This document shows positions 49,740-62,298 of a DNA stretch of 64,000 nt, piece after piece (the stretch's first letter is position 1; each line of letters begins with the position of its first letter). The stretch is from Paragonimus westermani (lineage: Eukaryota > Platyhelminthes > Trematoda > Plagiorchiida > Troglotrematidae), in the NCBI GenBank assembly GCA_008508345.1, contig QNGE01001700.1, positions 1,505-65,504 of the forward strand, given 5' to 3'. Under the pieces are notes generated by a model that made no database searches, was not told the DNA's origin, and saw nothing but the letters and a program-made list of their open reading frames with translations. The position numbers and the translations under genes were made by a program.

Positions 49740-50399
49740 ATTACCATCTTTGTTCCGCTAAATCAAAAACGAAACCTCATAAGATGCCTGACGGGTAGAG
49801 CGTTAAAGATCTGCACCTCTGACACTTTACAAGCTGTGCTAGACTTTCTACAAGAAGTGTTCATGCAGAATAGCTACCCAATGCGTTTCATTCAGAAGCC
49901 GATGCAGGCGGTAGAGTTGAAGCTTAAGGCGTTTATTAGTCTTCCTTTCAAGAGAGATCCCATGGCCGAAATTATCTCCAGAAAGCTAAGAAAGTCAGTC
50001 GAAACAACCTACCTTGCCGCTCATTTGTGTATCAGTTTCCGTTCAACACCCGTCATCATGTCACAACTCAAAGGCAAACTTCCATGTTTTACATACAATT
50101 CTTGTGTGCACTCATTTGTTTGCTCGTGTCGAACACCATATATTGGTCGTACTACAAGGCGATTGTCGGACAGAGTGCGTGAACACCATCCTGCGTGGTT
50201 GAACAGTGGTGTGATTAAAACAGTTTCAAGCGCGATTGTTGCTCACTTGATCAACTCCAATCATTCTGTCAGTAAAAAAGATGCTTTTCGGATTGTCTGC
50301 CGAGTGCCAAGAAATCGATCAAAAGTGGTGGGATTTCGAATGTTGACCGTTGCCGAAGCCACCAACATGCGATTGCGCAACCCTGACCTCTGCGCTTAG
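49740..50399 (+). pseudogene. Penelope-like element 3' part with GIY-YIG endonuclease
   Basis: The frame is open from about 49740 to the TAG at 50397-50399. It reads VPLNQKRNLIRCLTGRALKI, then an LQEVFMQNSYPMRFI helix pair, then a connector with LPC-type motif (KLPCFTYNSC). The GIY-YIG nuclease follows, with CSCRTPYIGRTTRRLSDRV, the REHHPAW helix and SAIVAHLINSNH, ending in a basic region and AEATNMRLRNPDLC. This is the linker and endonuclease arrangement of Penelope-like elements, which use it to nick the target for reverse transcription. The reverse transcriptase upstream is absent, so this is a 5'-truncated copy. The domain itself looks well kept: the YIG triad, the following arginines and the EH pair are present. 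Confidence 0.8.
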
Positions 50400-50640
50400 A
50401 TGAAGTTTGTGACGACACTTAACCGCCCCTGGCCCACAATCAATCAACAGTGATCACGTAATTGATAACAAATATGTCGTCCTTAACCTATACTGACCGT
50501 TTATCTGACTCACACTAGTCACTGTCTTCATATTTATTGTGTTGTAATTAGCCTGATGATCAAACACGGAAAACAATTTTTGTTCGCTACTCTGTCTTTC
50601 TCATGACTTTAATGGGTATTTTCGACCAAATTACCATCTC
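50400..50640 (+). other. Probable 3' untranslated tail of the Penelope-like copy
   Basis: A CCTGATGATCAAACACGG...TTTGTTCGCTACT segment near 50550-50592 resembles the conserved 3' end I recall from Penelope-like elements. The exact end is not visible. Confidence 0.35.
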
Positions 50641-53600
50641 CCTATTCATACCGTGTCCGATCACAAAACTTTTTCTTATGCGGTTCGTTGTTACAAAGTC
50701 TTGTGTCATAAATGTAGACAACCTGAGATCACGTAATTCGTGTGGGTTTTGGTAGAGACATTATATAGGTCACTAAATCTACCGACTATACTTCTGCCAA
50801 GAAATTAGAAGACTATTTGTGGTTAGGTTGATTTACAATTTAGGCAATGCGTTGTGAACTCCTCTTTTTATGACTGCTACTAGTTCTCTGTTTCGCTTAA
50901 TTAGATGCGTAAGATATAACACATTTCGATTAGCTCATTTTCTCGAACACTGAGCCTCCCTTGTCGTATGTCAAGCGGAAAAGCTCGAACTTTGGAAAAG
51001 TGTTTTGGTTTTCGAACAACGTGATCAATAAAAAGCTGACCGATTTAAACTGGTCTACTTTAGCATCGATTCTGTCCCAACCATCACAAAGGCCATTTCT
51101 TCTGAGAATCCTGTTAATTGAATCGTAGACAGTGGTCAACACGTTGTATAACAAACATATAGATACATCAGGAAAAAAAGTCTCCGAATGTGCTTCCACC
51201 AAAAAAAGAAAATAATTTGCCAAATGTGGAAAACAGGTCAGGGTAATCAGTGTCAACAATACGAGACTTCACTTTGGTTTAACTTAGAATTGGCTTTCTT
51301 CCCCATTGCAATAATGGGTCATTTTTATTCTATCAAATTTTGATGTCATTTTTTCCACATACCTCTTCGTTCTGTTCGGGAGTGAACGAAATTTTTGAAC
51401 TGTCATTTAAATTTGGTGGGGTAAACAAGTTAGCCAAATTCTTTTCCGTGAAGTTCCAATCGGACTGTATTTTTGGAGAAGAAAATTTCAAAGGGATTAA
51501 CTACAAGCAAAAATGATAGAAAGAATATGATGTTGATTGATTCACGACTTTAAGAAAAACGGCCTGGTTGCTTCTTACTGTTTGTGAAAACCTCAGTAGC
51601 CATTCCAACTGGATCCAGATTGTATATGCAATCATGAAAATGGCAGGTAACGAGGGCTCTCCGTGTGAACACTGAGTGCACCGTATGCACAGTCTGCACT
51701 TTTCAAATGAACTTATGCCTGTATTGTTACTTACAAACGATGAAAGGGTTGTATTTATTTGGAAAACTGTTTTGGTTGGTGTGATCACTATATTCGTGTT
51801 CCTATGAGCTGGTCGTCAGATCATTCGACCGGAATCGCCGGACCAGTTTTTCTAATACCACAAATCTCTCATATGTCCAGCCTCTTCATTCGTTAAGATG
51901 AGTGTGTTCACAGCAATTCATTGGTTCAATCATACACAGGTATGGTCGTTTAATAAGGACTGGTTATGTTTCCATTGGAAATCCTCTTGAACGAACGTAG
52001 GCTGATATATTTATGCCATAAATAAAGTAGGAAGCAATAGGTGTCTACATAAAACCAGGTGTCAGAAAGTCGTACTTCGGTAAGATCTTACTCTTAACAA
52101 GCCTGTGATTTCAGCGTATATCACACACTGAATTCGTTTTACCCTAACGGGTCATCAGCAGGTGTATCAAGGGACAACAATAAATCGCCCCTTTCAAAAA
52201 TTCTGTTTTCATGTATGTGAACTGAGTGTGTTCAGTTCATCGCAAGCCAGCAAAATCCGGGCAGTGCTCAACCGTCCCAAGCCCCATGTGGAATGCATAA
52301 AAATGTCCTATGGTAAAGATGCTAAACCACTGGTCACGAATCACCTGTATTCCGAATAGAGTAAAAGAACAACGGATAGTCCACAGAATAATTGACAGTG
52401 CAGAACTATTCTGACAAATTCAACGAACAGAACGCAAAGGGAATAAGGGGAAGAGAGCAGATAACATCTCAAGAAGGCTGCACTTTGAACTGTACGGCCC
52501 ACGGGAACTACATTTTGCACACACTTCTCACAACATGAAAAGATGAGGCTGGTTTGCTGCATACTCTTAATATGTTGGCTTACTGAAAGCGAAAGGATTC
52601 CAGTATCCTTGTGGACTGAGTCGAGTGACTCATAAATGCCTAGGAAGTCGATGAATATCAGTCATTTCTAAGTTTCAACAAGGGGGATAGATTACGAAGA
52701 AGTGATCAGGATAGAACCCTGTCTGTTCTTCGGGAATTTTTCCATTACGTTTTGTGCAGCAAGTCTGGTCCCGCTTTCTTTTGCGTTCAGCTTTTCACCT
52801 GAGTACAATATCTAATATGGCCTCGGAAAAGTCATGCCAAATCATCACGACCAAATGTTCAATCGAAATTGCTTGTGGATCATACTGAAATGTGAGTACC
52901 GCCGAAGTTGTTAGTTTCGTGTCTTCATACATTAAATGTTGATTGATATTTATCTGGTGAACCACTTTTCTGGCAGCGCAGGATTTCATGGTTAACACTG
53001 TTAGAAATTCCTCTGTATCATCACGTTTACATAATTGCAAACAGCAACTCAGAAAACAATAAAAATCTTAATCATCTCTTGACCCATATTTACTCTGTGT
53101 TATAGCAACAGTGAGAGGATCACACAATTAATTTGTTTATGAACAACAGCACGAGATATTTGTTTATTGGATGACTATGAACACGAGTATCCCAAACAAT
53201 TTAACGCATTTTTTCCAGCTTTACGTTAAGGAGTGAATTTAGCTGAGGCAGTTTAGCATTTATCTTTCTGAATTTTCAGGCATGTAACACAGTCTGTCAT
53301 ATCACTTCATCCAAAAGTTACCACATGAAGATTAGTTCCGAAGGAGAAAAAACTTTACGTTTATATTTTAAGCAACAAACTTTTTCTTGTAACTACTGTA
53401 CAATGAATGAACAACGCAAATTGCACTGGCTTATGAAGTATGAGCTTGCCACACGTGTGTGGTGTTGATATGTGGTGGTTTAAGCAACGAAGTGAACCAA
53501 CCCTATGCTTTGTCAAGTAATCAGCACTGAGGTCACTAATGCGCTTGGTTCGCAAAATATATGGAGGAAAACGTTCGTGATTAATAGTCACCTTGTGAGA

Positions 53601-56600
53601 GGAATCCACATGTAAAACCTTGCACAAATGAATGCATCGTTAGGTATTTATGGATTCCGAGTTGACTGGTGTCAATTAGTTTTCATACGAAGATATGCAG
53701 TGGTTTACTTTAACAAAGTTTACCACGTATGAAAAAAATTTCCCGTTCAATAAATGTGTCTCTCAAAATCCTTAAAAAGCAGTGGGAACTTAAGAAGATT
53801 GATAAAGTCAGAAACCTCAGTTTTCATTTCAGATTCACATAAACTGTTACAGAACTGTAACAGACACTCGGGGCAAATTACAACTCGACCATCAGTTGTC
53901 TTAGGACGGAAACGGTCACCATTTTTCTATACATTCCTGAATTTTTTGAGTCGTATGTATTTCATAGTATGCACACAGGTTGTATTACCAATAGGTAGCG
54001 TGGCAGATTTGTTATTTTAAAGGAAATGAAACTGATGGGAAACACGAGTTTGTAGCCAAGCTAGTAGGGCAGTTGTCACGTCTGAACCAAAGATAAGATT
54101 TTTAACAACTTGGTCTCTTCTAAATACACATAAATGTTTTGAATATCTATATAAAAACCAAACCTCACCTTATATGTACATCTGATGGACGAAAATGTTA
54201 CGTATCGTCGCATTGCTTTGCTTCCAGGCAACGAATGTCCCTTTGAGCGAACAAGAACGTAAAATCTATCACATGCTTTGAAATAAATTTGATATGATAT
54301 TATATGCGTGTAACAATGCCAAGTAAACATATGTAGATATTCTAACCAGAATACTAAAAAATATCACGTTCACGAAAGTATAGGAAAGTGCTTCTCCCGG
54401 TAGAGTAGGGCACCTAATCGCATGGAATTCAATCGATTTGAGTTCACCACAGTTGGTAAGACGATGCTATTTTGTAAGCACCATCAAAATAGAACTATGC
54501 TCCCAATTACTTCTAAGTCATGTTGCTAGTCATCTAAAAGAAACTATACCTTCAAGTCGTCTGCGTTTGTGGTGGTTGTGTAACTTTCATGTAATGATGT
54601 GTGACCACACGTCGAAGTAAATAATATTAAAATCTACAAACGGCTCGGAACAAAGAGGAAAGAAATCGAATACGAACTAGATGGAGTTAAGGTGTTGAGT
54701 TTGAAAGCGTGCAAAAACAGTGCGTTCACACACGGGTTTGTACAATGTCAGGCAATCCAGGTATAGATTGAAACAGGAACTCTGAACTACAGTATGAACA
54801 GCAGTATGACGACGGTTTTATCTGGGTTCAGGATAGAACCAGTAAATTCGGTTTGTGGAGACTGAAGGTATTTCAAGAAATGCCTGGATGAAAGAACGTG
54901 AATTTCATGAAGCAAAGATGTATGTTAAGGCCTCAGACATATTCGCGAGCCGTCGTCACTGAAGCACATCACTCACGTGCCTGATAGTCTGCTCAAACGA
55001 CGTCAATTGTGTGTGAATTCTATCTAATGGTGGACCCTGTGCTAAAATACTTTTACAAATGATCGCAGTTAAGCCATCAGAACCAATGCAATGCTCACGT
55101 AATACAACAAAAATACGTACAATCGTGCTATTTTGCAGATGGACTAGGCAGGTTACACTAAATCACCGAATCTGGTGTAGACTACGTTTCATTTTGACAG
55201 AGCGGGCTGTGAAGATCATTCACGAACAGCATTCCAGGGGTTATTAAGCAGTCAAGCCGGATTTGATTTAGAGTGTTGGCATTGCTGTTTCAGCTTACAG
55301 GGGAGGGATGGCTTCATTTTCATCCCAAAAGTATGTGGCTTTTGAAGGTTTGCTACATTAAAGGATTCACCTGAAACACAGTATTTTATGTCTCGCAAAG
55401 TGTTTCGTGGGCAAGAATATCCCTCCAAGGTGGTTTCCCACTGGAAGAGTAGCGTCAAGCGAACAAACTCAATGGATGAATTTTCGTAATTTCTTACATA
55501 GAAAACAGCATTTCCGTATCCTGTTTTAGTAAGCCAAACTTCCGTTTTTCGTGATGATGCTGAATAAAATGGCTGAGACACATTCGCCTCCTTGGACGTA
55601 ATCGACTAGAAACGTCTATTCACGGAAATAATACTAAAACCTCGGATAAGATGCGAAGAACTGAAGGTATACCAGCTGTTCATAAAACCTTTTTCTGCTG
55701 AGAATTGCAGGCTGAACTTTCCATTCGCCATCACAGGATGGCCAGCGCACAGTCAAGGATTTCGGTAATATCACGTGAATGCTGCTCACATTTGGTCACA
55801 GGTTATAGTTGAGAAGTGATTTATGCCAACCCCTAACGAAAACTCTTTACACAGCTTTACCGGGGCCGTTTATCATTGGGTTATTTTTGAGATTCCTTAT
55901 GGCTGAGTGAGTTGAATGGGTAACCAAGTCTGGATTTGAGATTGCTGAGTTGCGGGTATAACCTTGTAGCACAGTTCATGTGAACAGGTCTTGTAGGGAC
56001 ATGCGGTATTAATCTATTCAAAGCTCGGATTTTTACAAATAGTTCATCTCCAAATAATTCAGTTTGCCGAAATACTCATTAGAAGTCGAATTTGGTTAAA
56101 AGATGATATTCTCTTTGGTGTTAACACATATTACTTATAACAATTAATCTTATTTGTATGTTCGTATACATGTGCGTGTCCTGACCTGATTCCTTCGAAT
56201 TCGGCTAAATCTGGTGAGTATGAGTAGTAGAAAATTCTGGTTCACGCAAATTGAACCTCACTTGCAAATGATTTCATCCGTGGCATTTTCAAAGACTTCT
56301 GAGCCAACCTCTTTATTTACGTTGCCCCCATTAATCACAAGTGAGTGTTTAGACATGGTACAACGGTCTTGCTCAATTTGAAGCCAATGGCAAAGCAGTA
56401 AACACGGTTGCCTTAAAAAAACGCGGCCAGAGTTCTATCCTAATCATGGTAAGCATGCGCACCTATGACACAGTCTACTAGGAGGAAAACTTGAGTGTAT
56501 TGCTCTTTTCTAAAAGAAGCTGTTTGGAAAGCTTGTGGGAATGCGAGGGACGCGGTCGGTCTTGAGCACTGTTCAAGTTATATGATGCTTGCGTCAATCC

Positions 56601-58106
56601 GTAGTTTGGTTGGAGTCCTTACTAGGAAAATCGATTCAACAAATTGTGTCATTCTCAACATCTGGAACCACTAGTGATGATTATCAGACACCACTCTGTT
56701 AGCCATGTTTACAAAGGTTAAACTGAATATACAGTTTTCCACCCAAAAATGAACGTTCTCCTAATATACACTTTCATATAGCTGATGACTTCCGGACATG
56801 AGAAATACTGCCTGATGAGACTTATCACAGTTTTTTCCCTATAGTTGACATGCCTCCCTACTCCTTTTAATTGACTTTTGTACAATGTCGACCACCCTGC
56901 GTTTAGCTCAAACATGGACCGGTCTGTGAGTACTAGTGCTTGCCGTGGGCCCACTCAGATCGGCTCACAACACAGCAGCGTCTCCATGGAGTCTACCTGT
57001 CCCATCGTTTCCGTTTCTGATAATCATACTTGTCTTTGTCTCATATACTCAACAATATCACCCAATTATCTAATAGCATGACACGGAGCCGTGACTTGAG
57101 CCTAGTCCATCACCGCTTTCCTTTACGTCGTCAATGCAATGTGAATCAGTCAATTGTGGTTCATTTAGGAAGAGTGTTTTTACTGCCAGACCTTCAACTC
57201 GAGGTCATTCGACGAAACGAAAGTTGGGAATCAACTGAGTTTACTAGAAACAGCTCGCTGAAGTAGATCTTCTTAAGGTAATTAGGAAAATAAATCTCAC
57301 AAAAGATAAATGGGGAACCTCAAAATTTAGTCCAGTAGAAGAACCACACTCACGCCATAATTCCTACTGATTATCGGCTGAAAACATTCATGAATGTTTA
57401 TTTTCTTGAAAGGTGAACATAATTTTTTCTGGTCAAATGCAGCAAGAGGAAGCAGCAAGGCTATTTCAGGTTTTCGGGGTCGAACAGTCCAGAGTTGGAA
57501 TCCCACTTCGATGAATTACACTCACCATTTAGAACTTTCGAACTCCCACGGTTCGTAATAATTGGTGAGCCATGTGTTCCAAATGCAGTGCTTCAGAGGA
57601 ATGGGGTTGGCCTCTCAGGTGCGAAGAAGCATCTTCATCAAATGCGACCAGTAAGCGTGCGGCTTATCTCAACCACTTATGCTGCTGTGGATGGTGTGGT
57701 TCACCTCGGGCTACTCAAAGATAGTGAGTAGCAAGGTCTTTAGTTGAAATATGATAGGGGTGAACATTTCCGTCACGGGATCCGACATTGTAAATTGTGA
57801 CACCCGTCTTCTCTATGGTCGGCACACTGAACCACCTCTTCGCGGTGCCGACTGAACAGTCTCGGTGCGAAACTTGACTGGCCAAGCGTCCAGCAACTCC
57901 AGATGGGGTCAACCACTCAACTTTCGATCAGGAATATCCCGCCAGCTCCTCCAATTTGGCATCTATCAGTACACAGGATAGGCAACTGTTCAGAATATGG
58001 CTATATATTTAAATTTGACGCTGGTTTGTTGGCATAGTTTTGTATGCATCGACACGGAGATGGTGAAGAATAGGAAGTAGGTGCTCAGCCTCCTTCTACT
58101 GTTGAC
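50641..58106. other. No recognisable gene
   Basis: About 7.5 kb of AT-rich sequence. A tRNA-like string occurs near 54395-54450 (CGGTAGAGTAGGGC, then GATTTGAGTTCACCAC) but does not form a convincing cloverleaf. Open frames are short and motif-free. Confidence 0.45.
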
Positions 58107-59833
58107 TGTACTGACTGCGACCTCAGCTTCCCAAACAAAATTGGTCCCAGTCAACATAGGAGGCATGCGCATCCTGTCTAACGCAACCTCGAGAGACTCA
58201 GATGCATGAAAGCCGCCCCATCAAATTGATTTCAGCAAGAATCAGCTTCTGTTGTCCGACTTGCCAATAAACTGGCCACATCGTGCTCCACTCCACGCGA
58301 ACTGCATCGCCGGCGCCTGCCACATTTCCCTGACTGTACTCTGGGGAACATCAGGACTTGTCCATATGCTATGAACCGACAGAAATCTACTGCTTCCACT
58401 ACCAGCCCAACCTCTGTCCCACAGATAAATATGATGTTCGATATAGTGAGTCCAAAGCTGCTGAATAGTCCGAGTGGTTTTCCCGTTTGACCCAAACAAC
58501 AATAACTCAAATGGAGCCTAATAGTCGGGCTTTATTACATAACGATGAATTACCAGCAACTGTCTCAGGACTTCATGCGAGCAGATTTAGAATGATATAA
58601 GCACAGTCTGATTAACATTCACGCCTCTCAAGCTTTTCCATACACATGGTGTCTAGCCACTCGACGACTTGTTCGTGTCGTTGTGAGAACCTGCATAAAC
58701 AGGAAACGGACAAGGAAAGCCAACTACGCTGCGATTCAAACCCTGTACCATCAGGGAAAGAAAACTACTGCTTTAACAGTCTTTTCTGGAAACTGGAGGA
58801 CTGCCTATAAGACGAACCGTGGTCTCCCGGATAATTCCAACCAGCACTTGTCCGAGTTATTATCGGCTCATCCGCACACTGATGAGTTACCATCAAGTAC
58901 GATTCTGCCCCCACACTGGTCTTTTGTCTGCCCAGTCAATAAAGAAGTTTTATGAACTCCGAAGAGCGTGGAAAATATCACCATTAGTTTGGCGTGGTTT
59001 TCGAATCCACGCGTGCCGCTGCCACATCACGTGTGTTCCAAAAGTGAAGCACTTGTTCTCTTATTGAATTGAGATCTATCGCACTATCTTCAACATAGGT
59101 TCTTTGCTTCCACACGATATTGGCTGGTCGTTGAAATATGCATTTACAATTTCCAGCTGTCCAGTTCGCATTCGTACGCCGTGATGGTTGCCTAAAAGCA
59201 ACAACACAACTCTAAATACTGCTCGGTAACTCATGAACCAAGTCTTCCAGCCTGTGTACGGCCTTTATCGATGTGTCCAAGGCGTTCGATTCTATCGCGC
59301 AAGATTAGATAGATTGATCGGCCTAAGCGTTCAGTTCTCCTCCACCTTAAAGACATTACATTACTGATTCTTGTCGGAAAGTTTTCGTCATGCTCAAAGG
59401 TGTTCTCCAGAGTGACTCACTGTCACCATTGCTGTTCATCATGACAACTGATAAAGTGTTGGTTCTACCTCAACCGAGCTTGGCTACCAGCTCCACAATA
59501 TACTGGCCAGTGGACTTGCGTATACTGACGATCTGACCCTCCTGGACGAGAATCCGACGCGCCTTTTGCAGAAGCTTGCAGCTACCTCTAGTGCTCTGCA
59601 GTTATCCGAAACTTACGGTCATCTGTGGCGATCATGAGCACAACACAACAGCTATCGCTGAAGTCTACTCAGTTCGGTCTGGACATTACCCGTTCAATAA
59701 CAGCCTCTGACACGGTGACCTACGCGGGTATCCCGTTCACCTGGAAAGGTAAAGCATTCAACAGTCACCGACTGCAAATTTGGACGGTGCTTGGTGAAAG
59801 TACCAAAGAGCATCTGAGGCCGCATTAGCGCCT
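58107..59833 (+). pseudogene. R2-like LINE relic, 5' part: zinc finger and RT
   Basis: An R2-type single-ORF LINE, decayed but readable. At 58107-58170 lies an N-terminal C2H2 finger, CTDCDLSFPNKIGPSQH then RRHAH, of the kind R2-like proteins use to bind target DNA. Then comes VVRLANKLATSCSTPRELHR (about 58250-58310), and after 58683 the NYAAIQTLYHQGKK...GNWRTAYKTNRGLPDN block preceding the RT. RT motifs follow: AFIDVSKAFDSIA (59259-59303) with the first catalytic aspartate, GVLQSDSLSPLLF (about 59400), and YTDD at 59521-59532 with the paired aspartates. TVTYAGIPFTWKGKAFNSH follows. Several frameshifts and stops are present. At 59833 a gypsy element interrupts it, and the ORF resumes at 62299. 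The R2-clade call is from domain order and motifs. Confidence 0.7.
59829..59833. other. Target-site duplication of the gypsy element, left (CGCCT)
   Basis: CGCCT here and at 62294-62298 flanks the LTR element exactly. Confidence 0.8.
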
Positions 59834-60310
59834 TGTTGTAACTGGTTCAACGTCGTACGAGCACGTAAACAGATAACGGAATAAACGTTATTGAAACCGC
59901 ATGTAACGGAACGACGGTCAACGCTAATCAACCATGGACTACGGAGTATGTACGACTAGTTCAAATCTTTCCGCCCAAACCGAACACCCGAGGCTAACGC
60001 ATGAACACAGAGAAAAGACTGGCCTCCGGACAGACCTCCCTTATGTCACTCAATCATATTTAAAGGGTTTGTGACCAATCACAAAGTTAAATCAAAGGTG
60101 GACCAAGGATGGGCCGAACAGTACAGTGATGCGCGTAGGCGGGATGTAGGCGTGTGAGCGCTGGGGTGCGTAGATGGGTGCCAGAGATTTGGCACAAGGA
60201 GTGAAGGACGGAGTGGCGCATGACCGTGTAAACTGTGAAGGTCACTCGCCAGTGCACTTTGTTAGCCTTTGTCGCACAATATTTTCGGGGAACTGACGAA
60301 TTCCCCGACA
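59834..60310 (-). repeat. 3' LTR of the deleted gypsy element
   Basis: 477 bp with TGTCGGGG...GTTACAACA on the minus strand, ends fixed by the target duplication. It contains a TTTAAATATG TATA-like box near 60060 and AATAACGTTTATT near 59890-59880. A purine run (AAGGGAGG) precedes its start and fits a polypurine tract. Confidence 0.8.
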
Positions 60311-60408
60311 CCTCCCTTACGAAGATTGGTAGTAGCTGGTCCTCTTCGGATCAATGTGAATAAGAGTCGGTGACCGGCGTTGTCGATGGGTCCGACGTGT
60401 TTGAGTTA

Positions 60409-60990
60409 TTATCTCAGCAGTCGGCGGTAAAGTTGACGTTTCTGGAAGTTCGAACGTGTCCAGGAGTTGGTAGGCGTTATAGTTCCCTGGTCGTCACGGA
60501 TTTCCTCATTGGCAGCATGGCATAGCCGGAGCTGAGTGCAATGGCGAGTACAAGTGTTTCCCGTAGCGGAAATCTCATAAAGCACATTACTACGGCGTCT
60601 CGTCATTAAACCTTATACCCTCTGAATGTGATCAGATCGACGATCATTGGTGTAGATAGGTGATTGAACTGATATTGTGGCGTGCTCGTCTGAATAGAAT
60701 TGTTTTCCTTCTGCTTACTTCGTCAGAATTATGGAGTTCATGTTTGGTTACTACTGTGCAGCAGTCTGTTAGAAAGTATCCGGTAGACAAGGGGAGTTGC
60801 CGTGAGATTTATTCCGACGCCCCCTCTCCACGCAGTTTGAGAAGGGCACGTTCGGATGTGTCGACGAAGCGTTCTGCCTGCCCGTTGGACTGCGAAAGAT
60901 GTAGAGGTGACCGAACGTGTTCCATGGCGTTGCGGCGGCGGGATTCTCCGAAATGATCGGAGGTGAACTGGGTACCATTGTCAGGCACAT
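60409..60990 (-). pseudogene. pol: Gypsy integrase fragment: core end and C-terminus
   Basis: At 60990-60769 the minus strand shows VPDNGTQFTSDHFGES and later SNGQAERFVDTSERALLK. These are the second catalytic aspartate region and the catalytic glutamate region of the integrase core. The first aspartate and zinc region are missing. At 60606-60409 the strand shows RRRSNVLYEISATGNTCTRH, a typical integrase C-terminal strand motif. The two parts are in different frames and the sequence between is decayed. This follows the truncated RT directly, so an internal deletion removed RT core to mid-integrase. Confidence 0.75.
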
Positions 60991-61021
60991 TGGTTTCGGT
61001 GGGGCTATGCTGACTGGACGG

Positions 61022-61640
61022 TCATCGAACAGTGTTGATAGTAGCAGTCGGCGTTGGTGAGGTCAGTGGTTCGATCGTAGGAATGAGGACGCCCTGTTTC
61101 TCAAAGTGCTTGAGCTCTGGGTCCACAACTGCCAAAGCTGCATACGGCACCGGTCTTTTCGGACAAAAGCCGGGTTGAAATCTGAGAGATGGATACCGGA
61201 TTGCTTGGAAGCGAGGGCAGAGTCCTTGACCTTTCTGAAACACTGGCGCGGATCAGTGAGTGGTTCCAGTTATCGCATTGTGTGGCGCAACAGGGGATTG
61301 CGCCTGGTTGCAGAGTGTTCGAATTGGAACATCGAATACACCAAGTTGTTCTGTCCAATCGAGCCCAAGCAGATTGAGATTCGAGCCAGGGACGTAGCAG
61401 GAACCGTTAATAGTCGTGTCACAGAATGACACACAACACTGCGATTAGCCAGTCAATTGCAAAACGACACCAGAGGCGCTCGTGGCGGATTGAGACGTCA
61501 GTCGAACTGGAGGTCAGCCAAGCATTATCCAGAGACTCTTCGAAATTAATGTAATGTCTGATGCAGTGTCCAACTGCAATCGAACTGGGAAGCCATTTAT
61601 CATGACCGACACGAACTTCCGTCGACCACGAACGTTGGCT
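61022..61640 (-). pseudogene. pol: Gypsy protease and RT onset
   Basis: Near 61610-61520 the minus strand reads RRKFVSVMINGFPVRLQLDT followed by ASDITLIS. This is a retroviral-type aspartic protease with the active-site triad DTA where most families have DTG; DTA is common in this gypsy group. After a stop come a LGLDWTEQLGVFDVPI segment and, at 61243-61022, a pre-RT region with FQPGFCPKRPVPYAALAVVD then LKHFEKQGVLIP, which leads into the RT palm in intact relatives. The RT ends abruptly there. Several frame changes and stops are present. Confidence 0.75.
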
Positions 61641-62093
61641 TAGAAGGTGGTCAGCAAACTCATGGATCTGCCAACTGATTTGGGTCTGAGCCTCAAGTTG
61701 AACTTGGGTTTGTATCGCCGCTTGCAGGTAAACGGACCACCGTCAATTTGCCGGGATTGACAGAATTCGTTCTTGTGTCCCAGTTGCTCACACTGAGAGC
61801 AACGGTGGAGTCTGAGAGGACAGTCACGATGAAAGTGCCAGGCGCCGCAATGTCTGCACGGGGAAGGAGGTGACTTCTTGGCGTATGAGCGCAAATGATG
61901 CGAGCCAATTCCTGCGGGAAATGAACCAGGACCGGGATTCTGTGAGAGATTGTCGGTTCGCGTAACATTGCCCGAACTGTGTGTGAATGGACCGCAGCGC
62001 ACCGCTTGTACGGCACCAGTGCCGCGTTCGACCATTGCAGCGTCGCGTTTGAGGTTGATGAGACTCCAGTGGGACCAAGTTTGCTGTAGACAA
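61641..62093 (-). pseudogene. gag: Gypsy Gag C-terminal part with two zinc knuckles
   Basis: The minus-strand frame 62035-61640 carries MVERGTGAVQAVRCGPFTHS, then a nucleocapsid region with CRHCGAWHFHRDC and CSQCEQLGHKNEFC. The second is a clean C-x2-C-x4-H-x4-C knuckle and the first a variant. These bind element RNA. The upstream part, 62093-62036, is in another frame (ALTDRLSTANLVPLESH). The capsid part of Gag is missing between the N at 62245 and this region. It is directly followed by the protease, as expected for gag-pol order. Confidence 0.75.
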
Positions 62094-62244
62094 GCGATCA
62101 GTGAGTGCCTGCGCAGCAGTGTTCAGAATCAGACATTATTGTCTTATTCACTGCGCCCTCGGGCTAGGCAAGCCCCTCACTGCCAAGTGAGTCAGACTCT
62201 TGAGTCATTGGCTCCGGGTAGGGTCCCCCAAGAAAACCCTATAT

Positions 62245-62245
62245 N
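62245..62245. other. Assembly gap (single N) within the 5' LTR
   Basis: The 5' LTR is recognisable only from 62293 to 62246 and stops at this N. About 430 bases of LTR, and perhaps the Gag N-terminus, may be hidden here. Confidence 0.6.
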
Positions 62246-62293
62246 TGGTCTTTGCCACACAATATTTTCGGGAAACTGGCGACTTCCCCGACA
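62246..62293 (-). repeat. 5' LTR fragment of the deleted gypsy element
   Basis: 48 bases that align with the first 48 of the 3' LTR (60310 downward) with about seven differences. The rest is lost at the N. Confidence 0.8.
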
Positions 62294-62298
62294 CGCCT
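62294..62298. other. Target-site duplication of the gypsy element, right (CGCCT)
   Basis: Matches 59829-59833. Confidence 0.8.

Larger units (their letters stand above)
59834..62293 (-). mobile_element. Internally deleted gypsy-type LTR retrotransposon
   Basis: A 2,460-bp minus-strand element lies between CGCCT target duplications. On the minus strand it runs from TGTCGGGG (62293) to TTACAACA (59834). It keeps a 48-bp piece of 5' LTR up to the N at 62245, a Gag zinc-knuckle region, protease, the start of RT, a jump to the end of the integrase core, the integrase C-terminus and a 477-bp 3' LTR. The N-terminal Gag, most of RT, RNase H and half of integrase are gone. The two LTR pieces differ at about 7 of 48 bases, so it is much older than the CsRn1-like copy. 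It inserted into the R2-like LINE, whose frame continues in phase across it. Confidence 0.85.

Noticed and set aside
54395..54450. Candidate tRNA gene
   Set aside because: A and B box-like words are present, but acceptor and anticodon stems do not pair.
58232..58510. Minus-strand frames over the R2-like N-terminal region
   Set aside because: Antisense to the readable R2-like sequence.
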